Shown here: positions 17,891 to 27,122 of the stretch, piece after piece
Layout: the number at the start of each line of letters is the position of its first letter
Position numbering within the stretch: the stretch's first letter is position 1
Source of the DNA: JADKAV01 sp963733395
GTDB taxonomy: Bacteria > Actinomycetota > Actinomycetes > S36-B12 > UBA10799
Assembly: GCA_963733395.1 (NCBI GenBank)
Contig: CAVTCZ010000001.1
Coordinates: 1-64,000, forward strand
Reading direction: 5' to 3'
DNA length: 64,000 bases
Notes under the pieces: generated by a model
What the model was told of the DNA's origin: nothing
The model's database searches: none
What the model saw: the letters and a program-made list of their open reading frames with translations, nothing else
Position numbers and translations under genes: made by a program

Positions 17891-18229
17891 GCATTGATTG
17901 AGCAGAGGCCGCCGACAGCAACCAGGATGAACAGACCCCAAGCCCCCCTTGAGCGAATCTGGGACCGCTAGGTCCGAGTCTGATTCTTGGCGGCTCCGAG
18001 GGAAATGCCTGAGACGCGGGATCCTTGGAGACGGCGAGCTCGTTGGGCGCCACGCCCATGCTCACCGCCGATGCGCGCAGTAGGGACTGCTGATCTGTCG
18101 GGCCGTCCCAGTCGACCCTGGCATTCGTCGTCTGCGTGTGTGTTGTTGGCTGTCCACACCCGCGGTTTGTGGAGCACCGGAAATGTCGTACCCCCTGTTT
18201 AGCGTGGTGGGTGTGGGAAGGGGGGTGTG
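17891..18229. other. Intergenic region upstream of HNH gene
   Basis: No supported gene. The last 60 bp hold a likely promoter: a TTTAGCGT (TAGCGT -10-like) box at about 18199 and a GGAAGGGGGG ribosome site before ATG 18230. A minus-strand frame at about 17900-18150 lacks a start or a family match. Confidence 0.4.
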
Positions 18230-19521
18230 ATGGGTTTCTTCGAGGTGTCCCGGGGTGCGCAGCGGCGGGCGCGGATCCGCGCGAAGTTGCCCACCGAGCA
18301 CCCGCCGGTGTTGGACGCCATCGACGGGCTGCTCGATGGGCTGCCGGATCCGGAGCTGTTGTGCGCCGAGCAGCGGGCCGGGGCGATGGCCGCGCTGGCG
18401 GCGATCGGTAACCGGCTGGACGCCTATCTGACCGCGGTGGCCGGGGCCGCTGACACGCCAGGGGGATTCCCGGGTGTTGGGGGCGGGGACGACCGGCACG
18501 CTGGTGGCCGCCGCGACCGGGTCCACGGTGCAGGCCGGGTCGGCGATCGTGGCCACCGCCCGGGACCTGCAGGCGTTCCCGGAGTTGGCCCGGGCGTTCG
18601 CGGCCGGCCGGGTGTCCGGCCAGCACGTGTCGGTGATCCTGGCCACCACGCAAGGTCTGAAGCAGCGGGCGCAGATCGTGGCCGCGGCGGTGGATCTGGC
18701 CGCGGCCACCGACCCGCGGGAAACCCGGCAGGTGCTGCAGGTCATCGCCGATGCCGAGGACGGCGAGCACGGGCAGCTCTCGCCATGCCGAGCAGCGGGC
18801 CCGCCGCGGGCTGCGGCTGAGCGCCCGGGCTTCCGGGATGTGGGCGCTGACCGGGCTGCTCGACGACATCGACGGGGCCCGGCTGGCCGACCTGCTGGAA
18901 GTGTTCAGCCCCGCCCCCGACGCCGGGGTGGACCCCGGGCAGACCCTGCCCCAGCGGCGCGCCGACGCGCTGGCCGCGATCACCGCGGCCGCCGCCGCGA
19001 ACCGGAGCCCGCTGGGCACCTGCGGGCTGTCGGTGCTGATCGACGCCGCGGACCTGACCGACGCCCAGCAGGCGGTGCTGGCCGATGGCACCCCGATCAC
19101 CGCCGACACCTTCGACCTGCTCACCTGCACCGCGGTGTGCACCCTCATCTTCGGCACCAAGACCACCGGCGGGTTCGTGCCCCTGGCCCTGGGCCGCACC
19201 CGCCGCCGGGCCACCGCCACCCAATGGGCCGCGCTGATCGCCCGCGACCGCGGCTGCATCCGCTGCGGGCGCAGCCCCCGGTTCTGCGAAGCCCACCACA
19301 TCCTGGCCTGGCGCCACGGCGGCCTGACCGATGTGTCAAACATGGTCCTGCTGTGCTCCCGCTGCCACCACGACCTGCACCACGGCCGCTACACCATCAC
19401 CATCGACCCCAGACGGCACACCCCAAATCCACATCAGCCGCGGACCACCGACCCCCGCCACGGGCTGAAAAGCCCGGTCACACTCCCGACGAGCGATGTC
19501 AGCGCGGCCCGACCGCGATGA
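18230..19521 (+). CDS. DUF222-HNH endonuclease family protein, 13E12 type (two frameshifts)
   Basis: The N-terminal DUF222 helical region (AIDGLLDGLPDPELLCAEQRA) passes to a second frame at the G5 run 18461-18465 (LVAAATGSTVQAGSAIVATA) and to a third near 18770 (RHAEQRARRGLRLSARASG). It ends in an HNH nuclease domain with CIRCG, EAHHILAW, N and CSRCHHDLHH, a zinc-bound HNH site with all residues intact. Corrected length is about 430 aa. Such 13E12-repeat proteins are numerous in actinomycetes and behave like semi-mobile repeats. The 3' end overlaps the convergent nitroreductase by about 23 bp. Confidence 0.85.
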
Positions 19522-20637
19522 GGCCCAGTGCGGCCTCGCGCTGGCCGTCGACACCGATGAGGTCGTTGACTCTGCCGTCGAGGAACGCGCCGACCATGCA
19601 TGCCCCCAGCCCGGCCGCCTCAGCGGCGAGGTAGACGTTCTGGGTCACGTGCCCACCCTCCCAGCAGACGTACCGGTAGTGGCGCTCGCGGTATTTCCAG
19701 CGCATCCTCTGGAACAGGCCGGTGATCACCAGCACCACCGGGGCTTTGCGCAGGAAGTCCTGTCCCAGCCCGGCGAGCATTAGGTCACCGGCGACCGCGC
19801 CGCTGCGGATGGGCTCGAGCGCCGCAGCCCTGACGTCAACGTGGTAGATCCCTGGTTCGATTCCCTGGACCCGGCTCACTGCGACGTAGGTCTCCAGGGG
19901 GTAGAGCCCGCCGGCCGAGGGGGCTGTCCGCAAGCCCTGCGTTGCGGTGATCCCCGTGGCTGCGTGGACCACCCAGGCCAATTCCTCTGCGGTCATCGCC
20001 CGATCTGAGTAGTCCCGTAGGGATCGCCGCTGCTGCAACGCCCGGTCCACGCTCATGTCAGGCCGCGTGGTCGGCGGGGGGAGCTCAACGCTCTCGCCCA
20101 CACTGCGCTTGAGGTAGGGGGCCGGTCGGCGTCCCCAGTCCACCACGTCGCCGGCCACGTCGCCGAGACCGAGGGAGCTCTGCTGGTGATAGAACAGCCC
20201 GACGTCGCCTCCCCGGTAGGGGTTCGGTGACACCCCTGCCCTGGCCCACCATCCGACGACGACGCCAGTCACTCCGGCGCCCACCGCGGCGATCGCGCCG
20301 CGCCGGGACAGGGGGGTGGAGCTCGGGGCGGCCGCTGCGGTCTCGGTCTGCCGGCTGCCCGGTTGTGTCGTCGACGACGGCAGGCTGGTGGGATCGGCAG
20401 CGACCCGCCGGCGCCGGGTCCGCGGTGCTGTCCCCGGCTGTTCCGCGATGGCAGGAACCATCGCCAGTGCAGCCCCACGTGTATTGCGATGAGCACCGCC
20501 ACTGCGTAGCCGGCCCACCGGTGCGGGGCGAAATCGTTGAGGTCGAGTTGGTCGACGAGAAGTCCGGTCAGGCTCACCACGACCGCCGCGATGAGCAGCA
20601 GGATGTTGATGACGTACCGGGATCCTCGTCGATTCAC
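19499..20637 (-). CDS. DUF4405 membrane domain fused to SagB-type nitroreductase (frameshift)
   Basis: The N-terminal part has a TM helix (INILLLIAAVVVSLTGLLVDQL) and HRWAGY...IHVGLHWRW, the histidine-bearing DUF4405/cytochrome b561-like pair. After a proline/threonine linker in another frame come SRRGAIAAVGAGVTG (twin-arginine-like membrane segment) and an FMN nitroreductase domain with QQRRSLRDYSDRAMT, PSAGGLYPLE and CWEGGHVTQNVYLAAEAAGLGAC. The frame change lies between about 20380 and 20445. The start is probably GTG 20637. SagB-type enzymes oxidise azolines or act as FMN dehydrogenases; no YcaO or precursor peptide is nearby, so a membrane redox role is likelier. Confidence 0.78.
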
Positions 20638-21047
20638 CGTCGGCGTTCCTGGTCCGGGTCTGGATGGAGGGCGCCAGCGGGGCCCGGCCAGGCGAACTCG
20701 CCCGGCATGTCGCGATCGCCGAAAGACCCCGATCCGCTGCCGATCGTCGTGGTCTGGAACCACCTGGCCCACGAGAGTACGGTACCGCCGTGGATTGACC
20801 ATCGCCCGGGTAGCGGCGCGGCGGTGGCCGCTGTCGGTGCGCCCGGAGCGGCACGACTGCGTCGGCCGGAGTCGCCCCGTGAGAGGTTGTCCCGTCGGTG
20901 AGCGGTTCCACGCGTGTCTTCGCTAACGCCGTGGACAACCTCTCACCTCGTGCGAACAATCCGCTATGGCCCGGCTGATGGTCGGTCTGCGGTCTCGCTC
21001 CTCACTCCACCCCCACCAAATAGGACTCGGCGTGGTTACCTAGAGAG
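20638..21047. other. Divergent intergenic region
   Basis: No gene is supported. It contains the 68-bp structured repeat at 20879-20946 and presumably the promoters of the SagB-type gene (minus) and the secreted protein gene (plus). Confidence 0.45.
20879..20946. repeat. 68-bp palindromic element, copy 1
   Basis: Perfect 14-bp termini GTGAGAGGTTGTCC and GGACAACCTCTCAC enclose a core with CACGCGTG and CGCTAAC. A second copy of identical length lies at 42998-43065 with about 52 of 68 positions the same. It encodes nothing. See findings. Confidence 0.75.
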
Positions 21048-22010
21048 GTGAAGTTCGCCGCTATTGTCCCCGTCGCTGCCCTCGGCGCCGCGCTGCTGGT
21101 CGCACCAAGCGCCCATGCCGCAGGCTCCGGCGACGGCTCCGCGACGCTGACCCTTCCCGCCTGTGCCCAGTCGTCCCCAGTGGGCGAGACCCTGGTGCCC
21201 GACTGCAGTTATGTCGCACTGCCCAAGAAGGGCGGCGGCGCGTACTACGCGTATCTGTCCTCGGGCGGCGACATCCGCATGGTCGGCTCGCTGACCGCCG
21301 GGAAGTTGTCGCTGCCAGCCTCCGGGCAGATGTGGCCGGGCATCGCACTGGCCGGGGGCTCCGCCACTGTCCAGGTCAAGAAGTCCGACATCACCGGCAC
21401 CGTCGATGCCGCCGGAACGGTGGCCCTGTCCGTGCCTTACCAGGCCACGATCAGCGCCGGCGTCTTCGGTTCGTGCAGCATCAAGGGCACGGCCACGATG
21501 TCCTCGGCGGGCGCCGATCCGATCGGGGGTGGACAAGGCGGGGCCTACGATCCGGCTTCGAAGAGCTTCGCCGTGGCCGGCACGAGTCCGGCGCCGGTGC
21601 TGCAGGGCACGCTGTGCAAACTCGCCGCTGACTACGTGGATCTCGCGCGGGGGCTCGGCTGGTACCTGGACGGGTCGCTGGATGTCATCCCGGCCGCTTC
21701 CGTGGACCTCGCGCAGACCGCATCGGTCGAACTGCCCGCACGCATCAAGCGCAAAGGCCGGACCGTGCTGCTGAAGGCACCTGTAGTCACCAGCGCCAAT
21801 CAGGAAGCCGTGGCAGCCGTCACCTGGGGGACCAAGCGGTCCGCCAAGGGCAGCGATCGCAAGTACGCCCGGGTGGGTGCCAACGGCGGCAAGGTCATCA
21901 TCCGCGCCACCGGCCGGGCGAAGAAGCTGTTCGTCAGGCTGACGCTGCGGGCCCCGGCGACCCAGGGCTACACGGCCTTCGCCTTGAGCCGGGTCTGGGT
22001 GGTCAGGTAG
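21048..22010 (+). CDS. Secreted protein with basic C-terminal module
   Basis: In 320 aa, a signal peptide (FAAIVPVAALGAALLVAPSAHA) is followed by a beta-rich region and a C-terminal 85-residue Arg/Lys-rich module: RTVLLKAPVVTS, RATGRAKKLFVRLTLRAPA, then GYTAFALSRVWVVR. The same module ends the repeat protein at 38414 (GKTVLMRKPCRTT ... GYSAYKLVKPYRVR) and, more distantly, the giant protein at 51503. GTG 21048 is preceded by GAGAG. The body shows no known domain. Likely cell-surface protein; the shared tail may anchor or sort it. Confidence 0.72.
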   Translation: MKFAAIVPVAALGAALLVAPSAHAAGSGDGSATLTLPACAQSSPVGETLVPDCSYVALPKKGGGAYYAYLSSGGDIRMVGSLTAGKLSLPASGQMWPGIALAGGSATVQVKKSDITGTVDAAGTVALSVPYQATISAGVFGSCSIKGTATMSSAGADPIGGGQGGAYDPASKSFAVAGTSPAPVLQGTLCKLAADYVDLARGLGWYLDGSLDVIPAASVDLAQTASVELPARIKRKGRTVLLKAPVVTSANQEAVAAVTWGTKRSAKGSDRKYARVGANGGKVIIRATGRAKKLFVRLTLRAPATQGYTAFALSRVWVVR

Positions 22011-22088
22011 GCGGTCTGCCGGTGACTCGAGCCGCACCGCGTGCGAACCGACGGTCGCGAACCGGGCGCTCGTGAACAGCGCTTCGCC

Positions 22089-24044
22089 TCAACCTCGGCC
22101 GGTGACCTCGAGAGCTGCGATGAGGCTCACGCGAGCCACGGCGTCGAGGTCGGGTTCGTCGGGGGGTGTGGACTCGATGGCCGCCCGGACCGTGGGCACC
22201 GAGATGGCGTCGTTCCCGTCGAGAGCTGACTCGGTGATGCGCACCAGCGCATCGAGCGTCGCGGCGAGCTGGCCCGTCGGTGGCATCAGTCCGGCGTCAT
22301 ATCGCCAGGTCGCGCCGGGTCGCGCGGCGGCCAACGCGGTGTCGACCGCAGCCGCACCCTCGGAGACCCCGTCTGCGACAGCCTGTGTCCACGCGGACAG
22401 GACACTCAGGTCGCTCGGATCCAGCACGGCGCGGCCAGTCCCGTTCGGGGCGCAGGAGGTTGAGCCGGCGGCGCGTGATTGCGCGCGGAGTTGATGCACG
22501 CCGGCGACGTAGAAGTCGGTCGCGTCGTCGACCGGCAGACGACCATCAGCCGCGTGCCGGGCTGTTCTGCCGAGCACCGCCTTCAGTAGTACCCCCTGCG
22601 CACAGGCTTCGAGGGGGATCTCGCGCAGTCCCCGGACGGGGTCCTTCCACATGGCGATGACGCGACTGGGTGGCATCCCGCGCGGTTGCGATCGGATTGC
22701 CATGCCCAAGGACGTCAGAGTGAGCACATCAGAACCGGGGTCATCGGCCAGCACACCCGCATAGCGAGCCGTCCACCGCGAGGCCAGTTGCGGCCCGTCG
22801 AGCAGCAAGGTGACGATCAGCGTGGGACCCACCGAGCGCAGCAGGTCGGCGACTCCGTCCAGGCGAGCCAGGTCCTCACACACGACAGCGGCGACGGTGA
22901 TGCCACCGCCGAGTTCGAGGAAGTGGACGCAGCGCTCGGGGATCTCCATCGCCTCCCACCAGCGCACGCTCGGGTGCAGGGATCCGGCGATGTTGTACGC
23001 CTCGATCTGACCGGCGTCGAGAAACCATCGGTGATGCTTGTTCTGCCGGTAGTGCCACCACCTTCCGCCCAAGAACAGGCCTGTGTGCACGGCATTGCCC
23101 GGGAACCGGTCAGGTGCAGTCGGCTGCGGCCGGACCCCGCTGACCAGCATGGTGACCTTGCGGCGGGCCAGCAGCGACTCCAGGTCCTCGATGTCCTGCT
23201 CGTCGAGGCACCCTTCGGGCAGGACCACGACATCGACACCGTCCACCTCTTCGAGGGCGGCGTCCAGCAGGCGGTCGACGAGGTCCAGGTCGAGCGGCTC
23301 CGACGGTTCGTAGGTGAAGTACCCGAACGGTTCTCGCTCGGGCCGGTGCACCGAGCCCGAAACCGGGACGAAGTCCATCTCGCGGATCCGCAGTGGCCAC
23401 GGGAGCAACAGAACGTTGGCATGCCGAGGCACGGGTCCGCTGTCCCGACGCCGCATGGGGATCCGGTTCCACACGACCTTGATGCCGTCAGTCGTCGTGC
23501 AGCTGTAGCGGGACAGGGATCGATGTGTGATGCCCACGGATGTGGTGCGGGACTTCGGCAACTGAGACACCCTGTCCGCGGGCAGTCGGGCCATGGAACC
23601 GGTTCGAGCCAGCAACTCGCGTGCGCGGGCCCGGAAAGCGAAACCGGGCCCGGGTGACCAGCCGCCGGCGCACCCGGCGGAGGCCTCGTCTGCGATCGCG
23701 TGCAGGGCGAGGGCCGCGGCACACAACTGCCACGGACGCCCTTGCGCAACGTCGGCGATCGGTGTGTCGAGCAGCTTCGTCAGGGATTGCCAGTAGCGAC
23801 GCACATCATCGGGCACCGATCCACCGCCGTTGTCCATGGCGGTGCGCCACTCGACTGCTGCTGTCTGCACCCTGGCCGCGAATGGTTCGTCACCCGGTGG
23901 TGGCCACGCCTCGCCCGCGGGCGGTGAGACGACGAAGCGGAAGGCCTGCGTGCGCTCGAGCAGGACGCTTGTGAGTGCAGCAACATCCGGGGCCCATTCC
24001 AAGGCGGTGTCGGAAACAGGCCCGTCGTTCAGCCATTCCCACAA
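22089..24044 (-). CDS. Large nitrilase-fold (C-N hydrolase) protein
   Basis: Numbered from TTG 24044, the protein is 651 aa. Residues 1-190 are helical and unassigned. The nitrilase domain runs from about residue 210 (NVLLLPWPLRI) to 460, with the complete E-K-C triad: E277 in VVVLPEGC, K336 in YRQNKHHRW and C389 in AAVVCEDL. About 190 further residues follow. No good start codon exists in frame except TTG 24044. ATG 24076, 5 nt after the preceding gene, would be in frame if an 8-bp near-perfect duplication (CTGACGGT CTGACAGT) were removed, giving MTGLTVEQLWEWL. It is the third gene of an operon with a cyclase-STAND protein. The reaction is likely amide or nitrile cleavage, substrate unknown. 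Confidence 0.78.
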   Translation of the reverse strand: MWEWLNDGPVSDTALEWAPDVAALTSVLLERTQAFRFVVSPPAGEAWPPPGDEPFAARVQTAAVEWRTAMDNGGGSVPDDVRRYWQSLTKLLDTPIADVAQGRPWQLCAAALALHAIADEASAGCAGGWSPGPGFAFRARARELLARTGSMARLPADRVSQLPKSRTTSVGITHRSLSRYSCTTTDGIKVVWNRIPMRRRDSGPVPRHANVLLLPWPLRIREMDFVPVSGSVHRPEREPFGYFTYEPSEPLDLDLVDRLLDAALEEVDGVDVVVLPEGCLDEQDIEDLESLLARRKVTMLVSGVRPQPTAPDRFPGNAVHTGLFLGGRWWHYRQNKHHRWFLDAGQIEAYNIAGSLHPSVRWWEAMEIPERCVHFLELGGGITVAAVVCEDLARLDGVADLLRSVGPTLIVTLLLDGPQLASRWTARYAGVLADDPGSDVLTLTSLGMAIRSQPRGMPPSRVIAMWKDPVRGLREIPLEACAQGVLLKAVLGRTARHAADGRLPVDDATDFYVAGVHQLRAQSRAAGSTSCAPNGTGRAVLDPSDLSVLSAWTQAVADGVSEGAAAVDTALAAARPGATWRYDAGLMPPTGQLAATLDALVRITESALDGNDAISVPTVRAAIESTPPDEPDLDAVARVSLIAALEVTGRG

Positions 24045-24080
24045 CTGCTCGACTGTCAGACCGTCAGCCCGGTCATCGTG

Positions 24081-24284
24081 TCAGTGACGGGTCTTGAGGA
24101 AGACGCCGACATCGCCGGGGATGTCGCGGTCCTCGCGCTTCCCGGGGTCGATCAGCCCCGCCTTCTGCAGACTCCTGCGCAGTCGGTCGCTGAGTTTGCC
24201 CGCATCCCTGGATCTGATGGCATCGGCCCGTTCCTCCGGACTCAGTCCGGCCCACCAGCGTTCGAGTGCTTCTTTCCCGGCCAT
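24081..24284 (-). CDS. 67-residue helical protein
   Basis: MAGKEALERWWAGLSPEERADA and KLSDRLRRSLQKAGLI predict two charged amphipathic helices; the tail ends GVFLKTRH. A very strong AGGAGGAGGAG ribosome site partly overlaps the stop of the cyclase-STAND gene. It lies 11 bp after that gene and immediately before the nitrilase-fold gene. I do not recognise the family. An adaptor, inhibitor or regulator of either neighbour is possible, inferred only from position. Confidence 0.7.
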   Translation of the reverse strand: MAGKEALERWWAGLSPEERADAIRSRDAGKLSDRLRRSLQKAGLIDPGKREDRDIPGDVGVFLKTRH

Positions 24285-24295
24285 TTCTCCTCCTC

Positions 24296-27016
24296 CTAGT
24301 GGGATTTCGCTCGGTCAACGTCAACTCGTCGGGTCGCCTGGGCCGGCACCCTCACGGCTCGCAGGTCTGTGTGCTCGGGTCTGCTCGATGTGGCTTGTGC
24401 GACAGCCCCATCGATGCTGAGTGCGGCTCCCCTTCCGAGGGCGCTGGTCCAGGTCTGCTCAGGTACGGATCGCCGCGCCGGTTCGAGGAAGCGGTCGAGG
24501 TGGTGCTGGTCCGGTCCGGCGCGTGGGATGCCGGCGAGTTCCCGCTGTTTCTCGGCTGTGCCCAGCAGGGTGGCAGCCCGCTCGGCGTTCCCGAACGCGG
24601 CCCAGATGGCCGCGGAGGTTTCGATCACGTCGATCGTGAGGTCGATGTCGCCGAGGGCCACCGCATCCGCTGCCACACCGCGCAGTTCCTCATACGCGCG
24701 CTCGGGCCCTTCGCCGTGGAGCAATGCCACGACGAGGTTGCACTCGTCGATCGCGACCCCCCACGGGTCGTCGAGCGCCCTGTCCGCCGCGATCGCCCTG
24801 TGCGCGGCCTCGACCGCTGCTGCGTAGTCACCGGTGTCCATGTGTATATGCACGACATTGCTCAACGCTGTCGCCTCCCGGTGGGGATCACCGATCTGAC
24901 GGGCGATGGCCAGACTGCGTTCGATCAGGGTGCGGGCACCCATGACATCACCGGCCTCGCGGCGCGCGATCCCCAGACTGTTGGACTCCCGGGCCTCCCG
25001 GTCGAGATCACCCAGGCGGTGAGCCATTGCCAGGGCCCGCTCGATGGCCTGGGTTCCGGTCTGCAGATCGAGCTGCTGCAACGCGAGGATGCCCTGGCCG
25101 TGCAGCGCGTCCACGACTTGGGCGCTGTCGGGCATGTCCTCGGAGGCCAGCAGGCGCAAGGCGCGATCGTGCCAGCCACGCCCCTCGGCGATGTAGCCGA
25201 AGCGGTACCAGTAGACGTCCATGGGCTCCAGCAACGCGAAGCCGCACCCTACCCGTTCACCGGCCGGAGACGAGGTGGGTGCCAGACACCAGTCCAGCGC
25301 GGCACGGATGTCCTCTTCGACGGCTTTCATCCGGTCCAACGCACTCATCTGCCTGGGTCCGTGCAGGAGTCCGCAGATCTGTGCCGCCACCTGCAGGCAC
25401 CACCGCGCGTGCTCCAGCCGGACGTCGTCGTGCTCATCGGAGGCCTGCAGCCGCTCCCGGGCGAACCGCCGGATCGTCTCCAGCATGAAGATCATCGGCT
25501 CACCGTCGGGGCCTTCCACGATCTCCAGCAGGCTGACGTCGATCAGGTGTGCCACGACATCGAGCGGATCCCGATCCTTGGCGCCGACGACGTGGGCTAC
25601 CGCATCGAGGTCGAACCGGCTCGAGAACACGCCGAGTTGCCGGAACACACCCTGGTCGCACTCGTCGAGCAGGTCGTAACTCCAGGAGATCGTCGCCCGC
25701 AGGGTGCGTTGCCGCTGCGAGCGGTGTGCGGCCGTCACAGAGTCCGACAGGCGGTCATCGATGCGGTGCAGGAGTGCCTTGGGGCTGAGCAGCCGGGAAC
25801 GGGCGGCGGCGAGTTCGATCGCCAGTGGCAGACCGTCGAGCCGTCGGCAGAGGGCGACGACGTGCCCGACGTTGGCGGGCGTCAGGGCGAACGCGGGCTT
25901 CACCATCCTGGCCCGCCGGACGAAGAGTTCCACCGCTGCGACCTGCGCGTCTTCGATCCTGCCGTTCGGTGCGGGTTCCGGCACCGCCAGCGGGGACACC
26001 GGGTACTGGTGCTCGTCGACCAGGTGCAGTGGTCGGCGAGAGGTGGCCAGGATGCGCAGTCCGGGTGCTTCATCGAGCAGTTGGCTGACGACGACGTCGG
26101 CGTCGTCGATCTGTTCGAGATTGTCCAGCACGAGCAGGGCGGAACGGTCGGCCAGGAACTGCAGTGCCCGCACCTTAGGGGACTGATCGGCGTCGCCCGG
26201 GGCCCCAACTGCTTCGGCGATCCCGGACCACATGACGGCGGATCGATCGGCGGCATGCAGGGCCACGAAGTAGATGTCACAGGCGAGTCGTTCTTCGAGT
26301 GCGCTGGCCACCGCCACGGCCAGCCGGGTCTTCCCGGTACCGCCAGTCCCCGTGAGCGTGACCAACCGGACACCGTCGCGACCGGTCACCTCGCAGATCT
26401 GCGCCACCTCCCGGGAACGTCCGATCAACTCCGTGGCATACGTCGGCAGATTGGCCCGGGTGCCGAGACTGCGCAGCGGAGGATGCTCCTGCTCGATTCC
26501 AGGAGCATGGGCGTCGAAGAGGTGCTCCGGCTCGGCGAGGTCCTTGAGGCGGTGCCACCCGAGGTCTCGCAGCAGGAATTCGGCGGCATGGGCGCCGACG
26601 AGTGCCCGTGTGGACGCCGACAGCACGATCTGACCACCGTGCGCGGTGGCGGCGATCCGCGCCGCCCGGTGCACGTCGATGCCGATGTAGCCGTCCTCGT
26701 GACGTTCCGGCTCGCCGGTATGCAGACCGATGCGGACCTTGACCGCCACGCCGTCGGGCCAATCGTGTGCGCGCAGGCGGCGCTGTGCCTCGATCGCCGC
26801 TGCGAGCCCCTGGTGGGCAGATGTGAAGACGACGAAGAAGCTGTCCCCCTCGGTCCCCATCTCATGGCCCTGATGCGCCTCGAACGTGGATCGCAGGATG
26901 CGGCGCTGCGCGGACAGCGCTTCACCCCATCGGGACCCTAGCCCGTTGAGCAGTGACGTCGAACCCTCGATGTCACTGAACAGCAGCGTCAGCGTCCCCG
27001 TCGGCAACGGCGGCAT
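24296..27016 (-). CDS. Class III nucleotide cyclase - STAND ATPase - TPR protein
   Basis: The 906-aa frame is intact. Residues 7-170 form a class III adenylate/guanylate cyclase domain: metal Asp D15 (LFSDIEGST) and D58 (GTEGDSFFVVF), and IDVHRAARIA, where His replaces the usual Asn while Arg is kept. A STAND/NB-ARC ATPase follows with Walker A GTGGTGKT (223-230), LLVLDNLEQI and GLPLAIELAAAR. The C-terminal half is TPR-like helical repeats. Such proteins are presumed signal-sensing switches. It leads the operon with the 67-aa and nitrilase-fold genes. Cyclase activity is likely but the product (cAMP or other) cannot be read from sequence. Confidence 0.9.
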   Translation of the reverse strand: MPPLPTGTLTLLFSDIEGSTSLLNGLGSRWGEALSAQRRILRSTFEAHQGHEMGTEGDSFFVVFTSAHQGLAAAIEAQRRLRAHDWPDGVAVKVRIGLHTGEPERHEDGYIGIDVHRAARIAATAHGGQIVLSASTRALVGAHAAEFLLRDLGWHRLKDLAEPEHLFDAHAPGIEQEHPPLRSLGTRANLPTYATELIGRSREVAQICEVTGRDGVRLVTLTGTGGTGKTRLAVAVASALEERLACDIYFVALHAADRSAVMWSGIAEAVGAPGDADQSPKVRALQFLADRSALLVLDNLEQIDDADVVVSQLLDEAPGLRILATSRRPLHLVDEHQYPVSPLAVPEPAPNGRIEDAQVAAVELFVRRARMVKPAFALTPANVGHVVALCRRLDGLPLAIELAAARSRLLSPKALLHRIDDRLSDSVTAAHRSQRQRTLRATISWSYDLLDECDQGVFRQLGVFSSRFDLDAVAHVVGAKDRDPLDVVAHLIDVSLLEIVEGPDGEPMIFMLETIRRFARERLQASDEHDDVRLEHARWCLQVAAQICGLLHGPRQMSALDRMKAVEEDIRAALDWCLAPTSSPAGERVGCGFALLEPMDVYWYRFGYIAEGRGWHDRALRLLASEDMPDSAQVVDALHGQGILALQQLDLQTGTQAIERALAMAHRLGDLDREARESNSLGIARREAGDVMGARTLIERSLAIARQIGDPHREATALSNVVHIHMDTGDYAAAVEAAHRAIAADRALDDPWGVAIDECNLVVALLHGEGPERAYEELRGVAADAVALGDIDLTIDVIETSAAIWAAFGNAERAATLLGTAEKQRELAGIPRAGPDQHHLDRFLEPARRSVPEQTWTSALGRGAALSIDGAVAQATSSRPEHTDLRAVRVPAQATRRVDVDRAKSH

Positions 27017-27122
27017 CCCAACGTGTACCCCGGAACAGGCCGGTCATACACACGCGGCCGGAAACCGACAGGGGTATGAATCCCTGTCCGGCGGGTACAC
27101 ACTTCCCGATCGAGGAGGTCCC

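Noticed and set aside
19499..20637. RiPP (azoline peptide) biosynthesis cluster
   Set aside because: The SagB-type domain is present but no YcaO, E1-like or precursor gene lies nearby.
24266..26941. 891-aa plus-strand open frame
   Set aside because: It is the antisense shadow of the cyclase-STAND gene; it has no domain pattern, while the minus frame has all expected motifs.
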